Both the position numbers and the translations under genes were made by a program. Below are positions 37,301 to 48,945 of a stretch of 64,000 nucleotides of DNA, piece by piece. The stretch comes from Plasmopara viticola (taxonomy: Eukaryota; Oomycota; Peronosporomycetes; Peronosporales; Peronosporaceae), in assembly GCA_001695595.3 (NCBI GenBank), contig MBPM02000115.1, forward strand, positions 62,001-126,000. Direction: 5' to 3'. The stretch's first letter is position 1. Each line of letters opens with the position of its first letter. Under the pieces are notes generated by a model that made no database searches, had not been told where the DNA came from, and saw only the letters and a list, made by a program, of their open reading frames with translations.

Positions 37301-40300
37301 CAAGAATGCCACTTGCTCGATCTAGCTAAAACTTCTGAGAATGCAAGTGAGGTCTTTTTCAGAGCGCAAAGCCATCACAAGACTTCTACTTACTCGATAA
37401 TGTCCCAATTATTGGGGCGCTCACCGCGTCAACTGCCAATCTTAAGATTGTTGATATACTCATACAAATCGTCGCCATCCTTTATTATCGTCAATAAAAA
37501 TCTGCGCAAAAAAGAAGAGACGGTTCGCGAGTTCTCTCTTTTCTAAGTGTATCTTATCCCTAAACAATGCATTGTACGCGTCCGTGGCCGAGTAAATATG
37601 CGGTGGTTGCACTACCTTTATTGCAATCGCTAACGCCATCTAGTTCAGCATACTACCAGCTGCTCAAAATTGATCTCCCGGCTCACAACCTTTTTATAGG
37701 CCGCGCTTTTATATAATCATTCGCATCTTAAACTTTCACGTATGATAGTTTTTCCGTCGAGCTTTTATAAATGGTTTGACGCGGCATCTACAGTAATGGC
37801 GAATACGGAGTTGGAGATGGAAGCGAAGAAGACAAAATCTGCAAGGCTTGGGATCATGACCTATTGTGATGGTCGATTGAGCAGTAAATGGCAAAGTGCA
37901 AGTTGGACATTTGTGTAGGTCTTTAGATTAAGACTTCTCATGTCTAAGCCAATCCAAAAGACCTACCTTCTCAGGCAATCGTCTTGAGAGCGCCGATTAA
38001 TGGCATTGCTTTCGTCCGTTCGCGACATCGTACATTCGTGCACTGGCTGTCATACTGGCAGTTACTGGGTTAATATAAATGAGCGAGATAATTTATGCGC
38101 AGCAATACCATGTGATATTAGAAACTGCAAGTCATGTGCTACATCAGAGACGGGTAATTTACGCTGGACATACGTCTAATAAAATCAAAGGAATGCGTAC
38201 ACCTCCACCAGTAGTTCAACTTCGCATATGTATATGTATGACGGAGAGGGAATAAAATCTCGACCACGCAAACGCGCGAAGAGGATGAAAAGCTCATCAT
38301 TGCTTTAGCTCGACCTTACCGTTGCTGCAACTTATTACCTATTGATCTGTGCTTCCAAGAGACTACAGAAAACATTTTTTTGGTGTAAGGTGCTTGAGTT
38401 TGTGCAAAAAGACGAACTTGAAATCGATAAGCTTAGTTTAATCAGCCATGGTGTATTCGTGCTGTACTTACGCTAGACAAGTTAATGTTGTCTCATAACA
38501 AATTCGTGAGCTTGTTTGCATTGCACATCGAGCCCTTTGCGAATATAAGCGTATCCGTCATAGCAGAACCCACTTGTCGACAGCTTCTTAGAAAGCGGTA
38601 AGCCTGAAATATTTGTTTAGCTTTCGCGACACTTTGCGCTGTTTACCTCAACCGTGTCGCGGCCACTGAAAAATGGTCTGACATTGATTGATCCGCGAGT
38701 GGATCTGCGAGATACACAGTTCCTGCGTAGCCATCGAAATTAATAGTAATCTTGGAGCATAAATTAATTTAAAGACCATTCAAGCAAGGTCTTTCACCTC
38801 AAGCTTACACTTCAATGCTTTCATTACAGCATCCATTGCCACAAAAAGCTCATTATAGCAATATTGTCGACTTGAATGAAAACCATGCCAATCGCGGCGC
38901 TGCTTCGTTTGCTAAGCAAGCAGACGGACACACGGCAAGAAATGCATGTGCCACATATTGTCAGCTAGCTTTGAACCTATCGGAAATCTGTACACAATAG
39001 TCTTGATGCGTTTTGTAGTAAAGTGATCTATAGTGGAGACTCTCACATAGAGCTCTATGTCAATGATATATGGGAGTAGGCAGTCACAATGTCTGCTTGT
39101 TTCACTTTTAAAGCACAAACAAAACTAGCTATCGCAGCGTTGTCAATTGAAGGTAGGCATATTCGATTACGATAATCTCTTGGTGTACAAGCTTCTCAAT
39201 TTGGTTTCTCTTATGATAGAGCACACTGTTGGTCTTTGATTTGCCGGTAATTTCTTCACTCTGCACGCTTAAACAAAGATTCTTGCTCAGCCTTGATTGC
39301 AGCTTTTCTCTCGGACTAGTCGAAAGAGCCGTTGCAATCTTACCAGGTCTATGGCTCATTTTATTTACATAGTGTACACTGAGCAACCATAATTACCTTC
39401 GTGGGGTTATCGATTTATTTACAAGCTTAAGCCTTGGATTCGATCTACGCAAAAAGCCCAGTCAACTTTAGTTTCAAATCCAGCAAACTGATATTTACTC
39501 GACGATTCTAAGAGGTAAAAATCTGTCTCTCTTTGATCTCCCACGATTGTTTGTTTGCACAATGTTTTCTATACATGGCCGGGATTAGCTACATCTTCAT
39601 AAAAAAAATGTTTGCGTTTTTAAAATTTAGATTTGGTCACCCATTCAGTTTCGGCAAAAACGTTTGGGCTGAAAGACCAGTACGCTAAAGGTGTGGATTA
39701 CGTCGTATGTCTTCCTGTTTTCGAACGGTTCTTAATTAAACAACTTGAACTTATCGAACCGACCATCGTCAGTACCCTTTCTTGCTTAGGAAAGTCTGGT
39801 GCTTCAAGCTTGCGCAATCTAGAGTGTGCGGTGAGTTTCTTAAACGTCCAATCTATTTAAATATTGGATTTATCATGTATATCGTTGCTGCGACTGAGAG
39901 CTCAACTTTGATCGGTCGTTTCAGAAATTTGGTATATATACCGCGCAATAGCTCAAATTTGTTAAAGTATTCACCTCGAGCCTTTTGAAGATCTCAACGA
40001 CAAAGACCTCTACTGAGCTTTGTTATCTCTTTCGAAAGCTTGCAGCCCAAGTATTAGTGCGACCAAAATTGACCTGACTTAGCTATTCGATTTAAATACA
40101 GTATATAAGATAGTTTTGCTACATGAGTGGCACTCAAAGTTGTCAGATTCTATCTCCACGAGAAGCTATACGGCGATGAGGTATCTAATTTTGTGGACAT
40201 TTATGCTAAAGCTGACATTGAATTGCGATTTTGCGAACACACACGCATTGCATTAAAGGTGGCAAAGAGCAACCTGATGGCTACAGATGCCACTATGTCA

Positions 40301-42678
40301 TAGCGAGCTTCCACTTTTTGTGATAGAAAACAATGGCATCAAACACGGAGAAGCGGTACAGAGCGATGGGCGTCCAAGGGATTTGATTAATGTTTGATGT
40401 TAATCGCGACTACGGCTATGATCATGACTGCGACTTAATCTACGAATACCATAACGACTATAATTACAACTGTGACTATAATATAATTATGGCTACAGCT
40501 ATTTGACGTGCAAGGTAAAAACATATTCTAGTTCTATTTTGCAAGTGCAATTTTATTGTTCTGGCAAGGTGAAACTAGCGCTAATTTGATAACACCGGCG
40601 TCTTTTGCAGGCATATCAGCGAACATTTCCGAGCTCACCAACAACTAAATCCATTGTTATAGACCCGAGTCGGCAAGCTTACGAGAACCACTGTCAATAG
40701 TTTTATTCAGTTAAAGTATATCCAAGGGGCAATTTGGAGGGAAAAGCCTGGTAGTCTCGCTGCAGGGTACTTTGGTTCGCTATATCAATGTCATTACTTG
40801 CACCATAAGAAGTTTCGTGTGAGGCGACCTTACTCTTATGCTATTCAATAAGCCAAACGATTTAATGTGTTTGAAAGATGTCGTGTTGTTAATGGAGAGA
40901 TGCTTTGCAGGTCTGTTATTACACTGTGCATTCCGAAATCCTGAGTTTCGAAAGGGTAATTCGACGTCGTCGGGCTACTGAGGGTCAAATTTGTATTCTC
41001 GTCAGCTAGGTTACTTTATCCCATTTTAGGCCTTATACCTCGGGAAACCGATTGGGTCTTGATTGGCATAAGCTTGACAAATGGCTTGCGCTGTGTAAAA
41101 TTCCCAGACGGCGCTCTTGTTACGTAATCAACCCATTCGGCTATTTACAACATGTGTTACTCGATAGCACAGTCGAGTCTTGGCTGCTTATAATAGCAAT
41201 CGGAGTTGATTGGATAAAGGCACGTTGTCCGGCCAAGCTAGGTCTCGGACCAACGGGACTTTCGGATTCATAGCATGCGATGCGTCTGGAGTCTTGCCGC
41301 TAGCCTGTTACTCTTCATCGGGGTAGTATAAAAAATTCTGGTCATATACTACCTAACAGGATGATGAAATGCAGGTATGTGGTTTATAGCAATTGGCATA
41401 TCCAGCAGATGCAAGAGGTTGTACAACTCATTTGCATCTGGAGACATGCTAAATGAATCTGAAGTAGTCTCATAAAGGAGAAATAGGAACCTTGAAATTG
41501 TGTCGACCAACATTTCCGCCATATACCGCTTCAGCTATATATATTTCTGTCACAAATTTCCCCGCACGGCAATCAAGAGCACACTTTCTCACTTCGCAAA
41601 GCAATGTGATGCTTAGGTTTTTGGAAGTGCAGTATGTCATAGCACCTTGACTATCTTTTCTATCAGAACGTAAAAATCATTTTGTTAAGGATTGATTTTA
41701 CAAACCCGGGATAAATGTACTACGAAGATGCGATTGAGATGGTCCGCGGAGGCAACACCATCAAGTGCGTATCAAAATCTTTTTTTTGCTTTCTCAGGCG
41801 TAAAGTTAGAGGCGTTCGTATCATATGCACAAAGAAGAACGCAGAATTTTGAACAAAAGCACTCTCAGAAATCTGCGTAGTACTGCATGCTGGTAATTTA
41901 TCTAAGTATCGACAGTTTGCTGAAAAGGATGTATTTTTGCACTCCAGTACATCCCCAACTAGACTGTGCGTTGGATGTATTAACGCATCAACAACCAAAT
42001 TTTAGCTCTGTACAACAGCTAGGGATACATGCAGGATCCACAGGCTAGCAGCGCCCTAGATTGCGTGCAAGTTTGATTCTGCTGACGTTATAAGTAGAAA
42101 ACGACTGCTGATGATGTGCCTGAAAACAAAATTTAGCTTACGCGGCAATAAAGGCTGTGTTGGAAGCATTATAGCTTTACGTGGGAGCTGCCATTATAGC
42201 TAAATCATTAGGCCCGATGGAAATATAGATGGATCAAGCGACTTACATAGCATAGAAAAAAACCTCTTGAGATTGACTAATTTCTCAATGATTCTCCGAA
42301 AGCTAGAGCCAGAAATGAAGTTCTGAACCTCAACACGTTAATGATGGAGATATTGGCAATCAGTATGTATGCGAAGGAACCGTCAGCGCTCTGCTGTCTA
42401 GACATTGTGCTCGTGCACGCCACTTGTTGAAGCTTACTCAATTGTTCGGTGCACTAGAAAAAACACAATAGCCAGTTCCTGTGTATATACTGTCGCACCA
42501 AGACAAGACTTCTATCAATATGTCGTTGTGCGATGCTGCGTCCAGCTGGCCAAGCTTTGCTTTCACACTACAAGTCAGGTGGAAGCATAGATTAAGTGTG
42601 GAAGCGAAAGCTTTGATGTGGTTTGGTGAGTTAATCGAGACAATGTCAATGCGCCATAAGAATTGGACTGTGATTGCT
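34386..42678. other. Unit B interior, no intact gene
   Basis: Aligns with 17,704-26,001 of unit A with small indels. A frame at 39,633-39,860 is intact here but has stops in unit A. The Tyr/Asp-rich 38-codon frame recurs at 40,390-40,506. Nothing recognised as a functional gene. Confidence 0.45.
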
Positions 42679-43650
42679 TCACATCAGGTACTTCAGCATC
42701 AGAATAAGATCATTTCGGTGAGGTGGATCAAACGTGGCTCGATCAACTAAAGCCAAGTCATGCCCCGTGATTTTTTGCACTACTTGATTCAATCCGCTTG
42801 CCACCACGATGAAGTCATTTTTCACAAGACTATGTCGCCATGGCGAAGCGGAAAGACCATGAGGAAGTCCAGTGCGTTGCTGCGACCGGTACGGAAAAAT
42901 ATAAATTTGAGCAGCTCTGATTTTGCTGCCGTCCAACTTCGCACGTAGTAGAATTTATAGCATGAGCTAAGATGTGTACCTCTCAAAATGCGCTGTATGT
43001 TTTGCAATGCCAATACCATCATTGCCGTCGCTGAAACAGAAACTCGCGCTGAATGAGCAAGATTGCGGCGCCTTGTGATCGTGCTTTTGACTCAACACGA
43101 ACCGGTTTAGCGTCGATTGCTTCTTATCACGACTGCTCTGAAGACCGATACGTGTTGTGCGTCGTGCCATAGACGTGAGAGCACCATCGCCTGAGCTACC
43201 AAGAGCCGACTTTGAAGCCAACTCGTACGTCGATGCCATACCCTAAAGCCTTCGCAATAGCGCGACTCGAGGAGCTTTACGACTTTAATGCTTATCGACG
43301 ATTGGCTAAATGGGATACCAAAATATGTCACTGTCCGATCGAGCACGTACACTTCTGATAGCAGCGGACAATCGTGATTCCGGCTTTGTGTCAGCAGCAT
43401 CTATTTGGACAATTAAAGTTCCGCGCTAGAACATCATCTACGAGCTCGAGCTGTGCTTGGATGTCTGTGATCGAGCTTCTCGCAAAAGTCGAGTCGTCTG
43501 CAAAGAGCGTACTCGCTCTGGTGTGGTCTATGTTCAGACAAACATCGTTCTCTTTGATTGATCGCGGTAGATTGCCGAGTGGCTCGATGGTCAAAACGGA
43601 GCAGTGCAGACAGCATATTACCTCGCTTCACTCCTCGCTACCGATGCAAA
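42679..43650 (-). mobile_element. LINE reverse-transcriptase relic, unit B
   Basis: Better preserved than in unit A. Minus strand reads GVKRGNMLSALL, PLGNLPRSI, then LFADDSTFARSS with the catalytic FADD box (43,504-43,493), then TVTYFGIPFSQSSIS, FRVWHRRTSWLQSRLLVAQ, AMVLSRLWHDAQH and TLNRFVLSQKHD. These are palm and thumb motifs of a LINE reverse transcriptase. Several frame changes make it inactive. Confidence 0.75.
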
Positions 43651-44469
43651 GCTGACTAGATCTTCTGATTGATGACGAAATGCGATTTTAAGGCAATCAC
43701 CAAATTATCAGCTTCCATAGGTGCAAGGTTTCTTGTATTGCGAACGTTCTATTCTTACAGAACATTTAAATTCAATGGTGTTCGCTCCAGCCAATCATAA
43801 ATCATTATTATAGCTTAGGGGTACTCCATTAAGGAGGGCGAAAAGGGGCGGCTCACAAAATATAAGCTAAAAAGCATGTAAAAGTTACCTTTAATTCCCG
43901 ACAAACCTAGCCGTCATATAAGTGACATCCCTTCTGCTGTTAATTCCATACCATGATGCTGGCACTCGCTCGGGGACGTGCCGCACCTAGCGCGTGATGG
44001 GGATGGGAATGTTGGCCAAGTAAATGAAAAGCCTCCATCTTGGAATGCTTGTTAATGCAGAGCTTCTGCAATAAACTAAATTTGCCGCCGTTACGAGTTA
44101 AACCTGCTCGAGAAGGTAGCGGCTCTAGCACAAAGCGTTTGGCTACCTGCTCATGTGTAAAGGTGTCGATTAGTCTCACGCTCTCGTGCCTGGGTCGCAG
44201 CTGATTACGCTCGCTCCATCTCCGGTCATGCCAGACTAAGCATGATTTCACAGCCTAGCACGGCATTTATACGCGGGACTTAGCACTTTTCATCGCGTTG
44301 AACAGTAACAATTGGAGGTCAACGAGCTCTGTGGCGCTATTTTTACTGACAAAATGATGAGCTAAGGTTGAATCGTAAATGCCACATGTTAAAACAAGGA
44401 TATAGTGAGTACCCACCTCTTATTATTGTCAACTATTTAAGAAATACAAGGCTTAAATCAAGGCTTACT

Positions 44470-44788
44470 GAAAAGGTTGGGGTGACGCCCTCCTTCCAAG
44501 CGCGGGGACTAAATGCTCGTGCGCTTCGGGCAGGTGCTCTCGGGCATCTGCAGGTCACTAACGAGTCTCACCCTCGACGCGACGGTCTCCAGCACCGGGC
44601 TCCACCTGGGCTCTTACCAAGTCAGAGCTAAACAAAATAATGGAAGACCCTTACGACCTCGGGGCTGGCTGCACTGCCCGCTGAACGAGACCCGACGTAT
44701 GCGGGCACCACTCTGTGCCGTGGACTAGCCAGACTGAGCCTAGCACGTGCATAACTTGGCAACGCGATACCGTAATACATTACATTAC
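44470..44788 (+). mobile_element. Short LINE-derived non-autonomous element, copy S1 (~320 bp)
   Basis: Shares its 5' ~135 bp with the longer element at 46,883 (GAAAAGGTTGGGGTGACGCC ... TCTCCAGCACC) and its 3' end (CACGTGCATAACTTGGCAACGCGATA then a CATTACATTAC tail). The middle is deleted in the same way as in copy S2. No clear target duplication; about 90 bp of host sequence seen in unit A (27,583-27,680) is absent. Its tail touches the stop codon of E4. Confidence 0.8.
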
Positions 44789-46035
44789 AACTTCCCGTAA
44801 ACCTGATAAATCCATAGGGGTATTTCTCCCAATTTCTCTTCGAGAAATTCCAACTCGTCAAATGGCACGTACTTATACGCCATCGTGTACCTCCTGCAGT
44901 ACCGGAGCCACTGAAATACATTCGTAAGTAAATTTTCGTCGCTGACTTTCAAGTAATTGAACAAAGCCTCCGGGGTAAATTCCGAGTCGAGATAAAAAGA
45001 AATCTTGCGCTCACGCCGAGCAATATCCGCCAAATTCTGGCCAAAGTCCTGCATACCGGGTATCGATGTTAATCCTTCAAATTTAAACTCAAGAAAACCC
45101 TGAGTTTTCTCGTAAGAATACATTGGCTTGATATAGTCGTACATTCGATAGAAAAACAGCTGCCTGCGGTAATCGGTGAGTTCACTTTGCGAGAAATAGT
45201 GCTTTTCGTACAAACTCGCGTACTTGAGCCATCCCAAAAACACAGTGTCCTTGAAATCTGCCTCCTTAAAATTCATCGACTCGAAAAGACGCGAAGGATG
45301 CTCGCCCGATATTAGCCACGCGCGTCCGACTGCTTCTGTAGAGGTGGACTTTATGAGCATGTAAGCGAGCATTTTCTCTGCAGTCTCCCTGAGCGCCTCA
45401 TCCTCTCGTAGACCGAGAAAAAACTTTGCCAGCTTGGCATCGGAAAAGGATGGGCTCAGCCATTCGTACAATGAAGGATACGACATCGTGTTGACTCCAT
45501 GTTCAGATCTACTAAAGTCAGCAACTTTGTGGAGCCACAGCATGACTACTTGGCTCTTGCTCGGATTTTTGACGGTCTCCGTGATACGGGGCAGCACAAT
45601 TTTGAGCTCGGTAGCGATTGAACGAATGGGTGCATTACCAGTCATAAGCGAACGAACAGGTTTGGACTCGGGCACGAGCGAATGAGCAGGTTTGGGTCCG
45701 GGCATGAACGAGAGCGCAGGCCTGGGTTCAGGTTGATGGGAAGAGACCTGGTTGGTCTCGAACATGCATTTTTTCTTGTCATCCAGCTGTAGAAATACGC
45801 TGCAGAACAATTTCCACACCTTCTCTTCTCTTCTTGCTTTTCCACTGTCCTTTAAAGTGTTCGTGTCACCACCAAATGCCCGTAGTTTTCGTTTAGAGAG
45901 GATCGAGTGTACGTTGGTAGTGGACGCGCGAGATTCCAGATCGAAGTCGATTCCAGAGGTTTTGGCTCGGTTAACGCTCGTGCTGAGCGCAAAGAAACTG
46001 CTGAGGCCCACAAGTAGGAGCAACCACGGGCGCAT
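44785..46035 (-). CDS. RXLR effector candidate E4, intact (416 aa)
   Basis: Predicted secreted effector delivered to plant cells, by analogy with oomycete RXLR proteins. Residues 1-24 are a signal peptide (WLLLLVGLSSFFALSTSV). RKLR lies at 49-52 and an acidic/basic RREEK at 68-72 may stand for the EER motif. Residues 102-141 are four 10-residue repeats in register (PEPRPALSFM, PGPKPAHSLV, PESKPVRSLM, TGNAPIRSIA). From 142 the protein is helical, with two LWY-like modules: HPSRLF ... FLGWLKYASLY (246-276) and PEALFNYL ... NVFQWLRYCRRY (355-383). The frame is uninterrupted. The stop TAA (44,787-44,785) lies in the tail of element S1, giving an ending a few residues shorter than in E2. The host target is unknown. 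Confidence 0.85.
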   Translation of the reverse strand: MRPWLLLLVGLSSFFALSTSVNRAKTSGIDFDLESRASTTNVHSILSKRKLRAFGGDTNTLKDSGKARREEKVWKLFCSVFLQLDDKKKCMFETNQVSSHQPEPRPALSFMPGPKPAHSLVPESKPVRSLMTGNAPIRSIATELKIVLPRITETVKNPSKSQVVMLWLHKVADFSRSEHGVNTMSYPSLYEWLSPSFSDAKLAKFFLGLREDEALRETAEKMLAYMLIKSTSTEAVGRAWLISGEHPSRLFESMNFKEADFKDTVFLGWLKYASLYEKHYFSQSELTDYRRQLFFYRMYDYIKPMYSYEKTQGFLEFKFEGLTSIPGMQDFGQNLADIARRERKISFYLDSEFTPEALFNYLKVSDENLLTNVFQWLRYCRRYTMAYKYVPFDELEFLEEKLGEIPLWIYQVYGKL

Positions 46036-46051
46036 TGTTGCAGAAATGATG
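46033..46051 (-). promoter_or_regulatory. Conserved leader before the E4 ATG
   Basis: Minus strand ATCATTTCTGCAACAATG, a member of the ATCAYTYCNSCAACAATG set shared by all five effector copies. Confidence 0.4.
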
Positions 46052-46868
46052 ACTGGATGGGCGTGAGTGCTGTAGTAGACAATGGATTATGATCGGATTC
46101 CGGCGACCAGGTGGTAAAAACTTTGAGTTAAGTGTAAAATGAAAGTAGTAGTAAAAAACGCCGTAAAAAGATTAATTTTGATACAGTTTTGAGACAGCAC
46201 TGTCACTTTAAGATTTTTTAGGCCGTATGTAGGCACGTGCACCTCGCGGACTGATTTCCCAAAGATTCGATCGTATTGTATGGCCTCTCACTGTTGATTT
46301 AATTCCGCCATATAGTGCGGAATTCAATGTAACTTCATGCTAATGTATATGTCATGCGTGCTCTTGAAAGTCGCACAATCATTTACGGGAGTGCTCAAAT
46401 GACGGGGTTGGCTTTCAGGCTGCGAATGAACGTGGCAAGAAGGCTTACCAAGTCAGATTTCGTCACCATTTGGTAATGGTGCGGTGATCTTAATTCTTCG
46501 AAGCAAAGTCGTAATCTTGTAGGCTGGCGTGAATTATGATTCATACAAGTTGGTGCAACGATTGCACTAATCAATGTCTCGCATGGCTGCAGATGGAGCG
46601 ATTGTAATAGTATCTTTATCCTATTAGGAGGAAATGACCTCTCAGCTGCTCGGCCAATTTCCCACTTGATTTTTTAACTCCGACCTAGTCACAAAACCAT
46701 CAAATTAATCGACAGCTTTGCGCGTGCGCAGGAAGCAAAGCTCTTGAGCTAGAGCTGCTACCTTTTTCAGCGGCTTGCATTGCGTCGTGATGAGCGAATG
46801 AAGAAGTTAAGCGTTGACAGCCCTAATTTGCGTTCCAAAAACAAAAACTCCAACCCATTTATTCTAAA
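46052..46868. other. Upstream flank of E4
   Basis: Matches 28,965-29,811 upstream of E2 and, more loosely, 54,990-55,800 upstream of E5. It likely includes the effector promoter. No gene. Confidence 0.5.
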
Positions 46869-46882
46869 TACCCATCACGTCT

Positions 46883-48032
46883 TTTTCGGAAAAGGTTGGG
46901 GTGACGCCCTCCTTCCAAGCGCGGGGGCTTAATGCTCGCGCGCTTCGGGCAGGTGCTCTCGGGCATCTGCAGGTCTCTAACGAGTCTCACCCTCGACGCG
47001 ACGGTCTCCAGCACCAGGCCAAACCCCCTTCCACGCCCTTAATCGCGCCAACCGCATCCGGATTGGCTCCTTTAATGTGAATTCTCTAGGTTCGAAGCGC
47101 AAGAAGCACGTAACACTCCCCGAAGATCTCCGGCGCTACCGCGTCGATATCCTTGGCCTCCGCGAAACCAAGATCTACGATAGAGGTGAGCACCGCATTG
47201 ATAACTTCCTTCTAACCCTGAAAAAAAAAAAATCGAAGCCAAGACCGAAGTCACCGAAATCCGCCGCCACTGCAACCCGTCGGGCGCCACTCGACACGCC
47301 CGATCCCGAGAAGAAATTTGGCACCACACTAAGAAGCTCGGAACACTCCTCGGCGATATTGAAGATCTATCCCGACGCAAGTCCCTGGCCACCCTCGCGC
47401 TCCACCGCCTCTGGTTCGTCTGGCTCCGCCCCACGTTCATCTCACCCAAGACACGCATTCGATTGTACGACACCTACGTTCTACCGATTCTGCTGTACAA
47501 CTGGGCTCTTACCAAGTCAGAGCTCCACGGCCTCGAGAGTTTCCATCGCCGCCAGCTTCACTACGCTCTTGGCTATCGCTACCCCCGACCCATTTCGAAT
47601 GCAAGACTCTACGACCTCTGTGATGAGCGGCCGCTGAGACTACGACTGACACAAGCTCGCTGGCGCCTGTTTGGCCATGTACTTCGCCGCTATCACGACA
47701 TTCCAGCTGACCTCCAGATGCGTGCCTACTTCTTCTCCACCGCAGCAAAATGGCGCGGACGTCCCCGCACCACGCTCCCCTCGACACTCGACCACAATCT
47801 TGTTTCCCGTGGCTCCGGCTTTCGACTCCGGACAGCACAAGACCTCGAAGTGGTACGTACCCTTGCACAAGACCGAAAGAAATGGAAGACCCATTTGACC
47901 TCGGTGCTGGATGCACTGCCCGCCGAACGAGACTCGACGTATGCGGACACCACTCTATGCCGTGGACTAGCCAGACTGAGCCTAGCACGTGCATACCTTG
48001 GCAACGCGATAACGTAATACATTACATTACAT
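46883..48032 (+). mobile_element. Internally deleted LINE with target-site duplication
   Basis: Flanked by TACCCATCACGTCT at 46,869-46,882 and 48,033-48,046. Order: a ~165-bp 5' leader, the start of an endonuclease domain (RIGSFNVNSLGSKRKKHV ... YRVDILGLRETKIYD, about 47,056-47,200), an A-rich junction at 47,220-47,232 where the reverse transcriptase is missing, then the C-terminal region: RLYDTYVLPILLYNWALTKS, FHRRQLHYALGYRYP, ARWRLFGHVLRR and RGRPRTTLPSTLD, ending AYLGNAIT just before an (ATTAC)n tail. Unit A has the empty site at 29,812, so this insertion postdates the duplication. It cannot move itself without supplied reverse transcriptase. Confidence 0.9.
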
Positions 48033-48699
48033 TACCCATCACGTCTCCCAGAGTTGGTGTGGAAACTGCAACATGAGTGGCAAAAAAACGCCCATGTCAT
48101 CATATTTCAATACTTCAAAATGGGTAGCGAATGGGTATCTATTAAACTACATGTAAAATTTTCGTAACATACTCGCCGTCCGTTATGGCTGTCGATTTTC
48201 TCCGGCTATAGCGCCTTTACATCGAACATTACTTCAAAAGCACCCGTCACACTTCGATATGTCCCGCTGCTCAAACATGTGCGCGACAGGGCTCATACAA
48301 GGTATCGCTAGAAAATAGTCGCTCCTTGCAACAGTAACTTTCACAAATAAAATGCATCGTATGATCGTACAAGAGAACATTGTGTAAGTGACGAAATAAA
48401 TCACATTTGTTAAGCTATGAAGTTTGGTAAAGGGGGGGAGTTGCATTTCATGTTTTACTCTCATTGACCGCACATTTAGCAGCTAATCACTTAAAGCCAC
48501 ATACGTGTTGAAGAGGTCACTTAAGCAGTCGATGGCAAAATGAAAAGGGGTCAGAGCTATAGGGTCCTTAGCTCCCACCTAACTATTTAAGTTAAGCCAA
48601 TCGTTTATCTAAGCCAACCCGAGAAAGTTACCGTACACGCCTATTCATTACGCCCGTCAGATAACCAAATAATCGCGTACCCGGTGGCCTTCTGGCTTA

Positions 48700-48945
48700 A
48701 TATTGTTGTGCTAAACAATTTAAGAACAACACTCGCACTCGACTCAGAAGCTTTGACACCTTAAGTTCTTAGTCGATCTTGAAGTGATATGTAATTCACA
48801 GCAACAATAGGCTAGGCCATGACGTCAATCTTACTTGATTGTCTTGAACTTTTTTGCGCAAAAAGTGATATTGGATGTCAATATACGCGCTTGCAGAACT
48901 CTATATTTTTGGCCCGCGTAACTGAGTCTTTATTATGGTGCTTGC
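48700..48945 (-). mobile_element. Copia pol relic at the right edge of unit B
   Basis: Minus strand reads YIDIQYHFLRKKVQDNQVRL, the end-of-pol motif (H-IDIKYHF-RE-V) of Copia elements. Equivalent to 30,687-30,905 in unit A, where the same motif is frame-shifted. Confidence 0.65.

Larger units (their letters stand above)
31108..48945 (+). repeat. Tandem segmental duplication, unit B (~17.8 kb)
   Basis: Second copy of the block, directly after unit A with about 200 bp between. It lacks ~1.56 kb present in A (junction near 34,380) and has gained a ~320-bp element at 44,470 and a 1,150-bp LINE derivative at 46,883. It carries effector copies E3 (broken) and E4 (intact). Confidence 0.9.

Noticed and set aside
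47077..47473. Long overlapping frames on both strands in the LINE
   Set aside because: GC-rich element sequence gives shadow frames; only the plus-strand endonuclease and C-terminal readings match LINE motifs.
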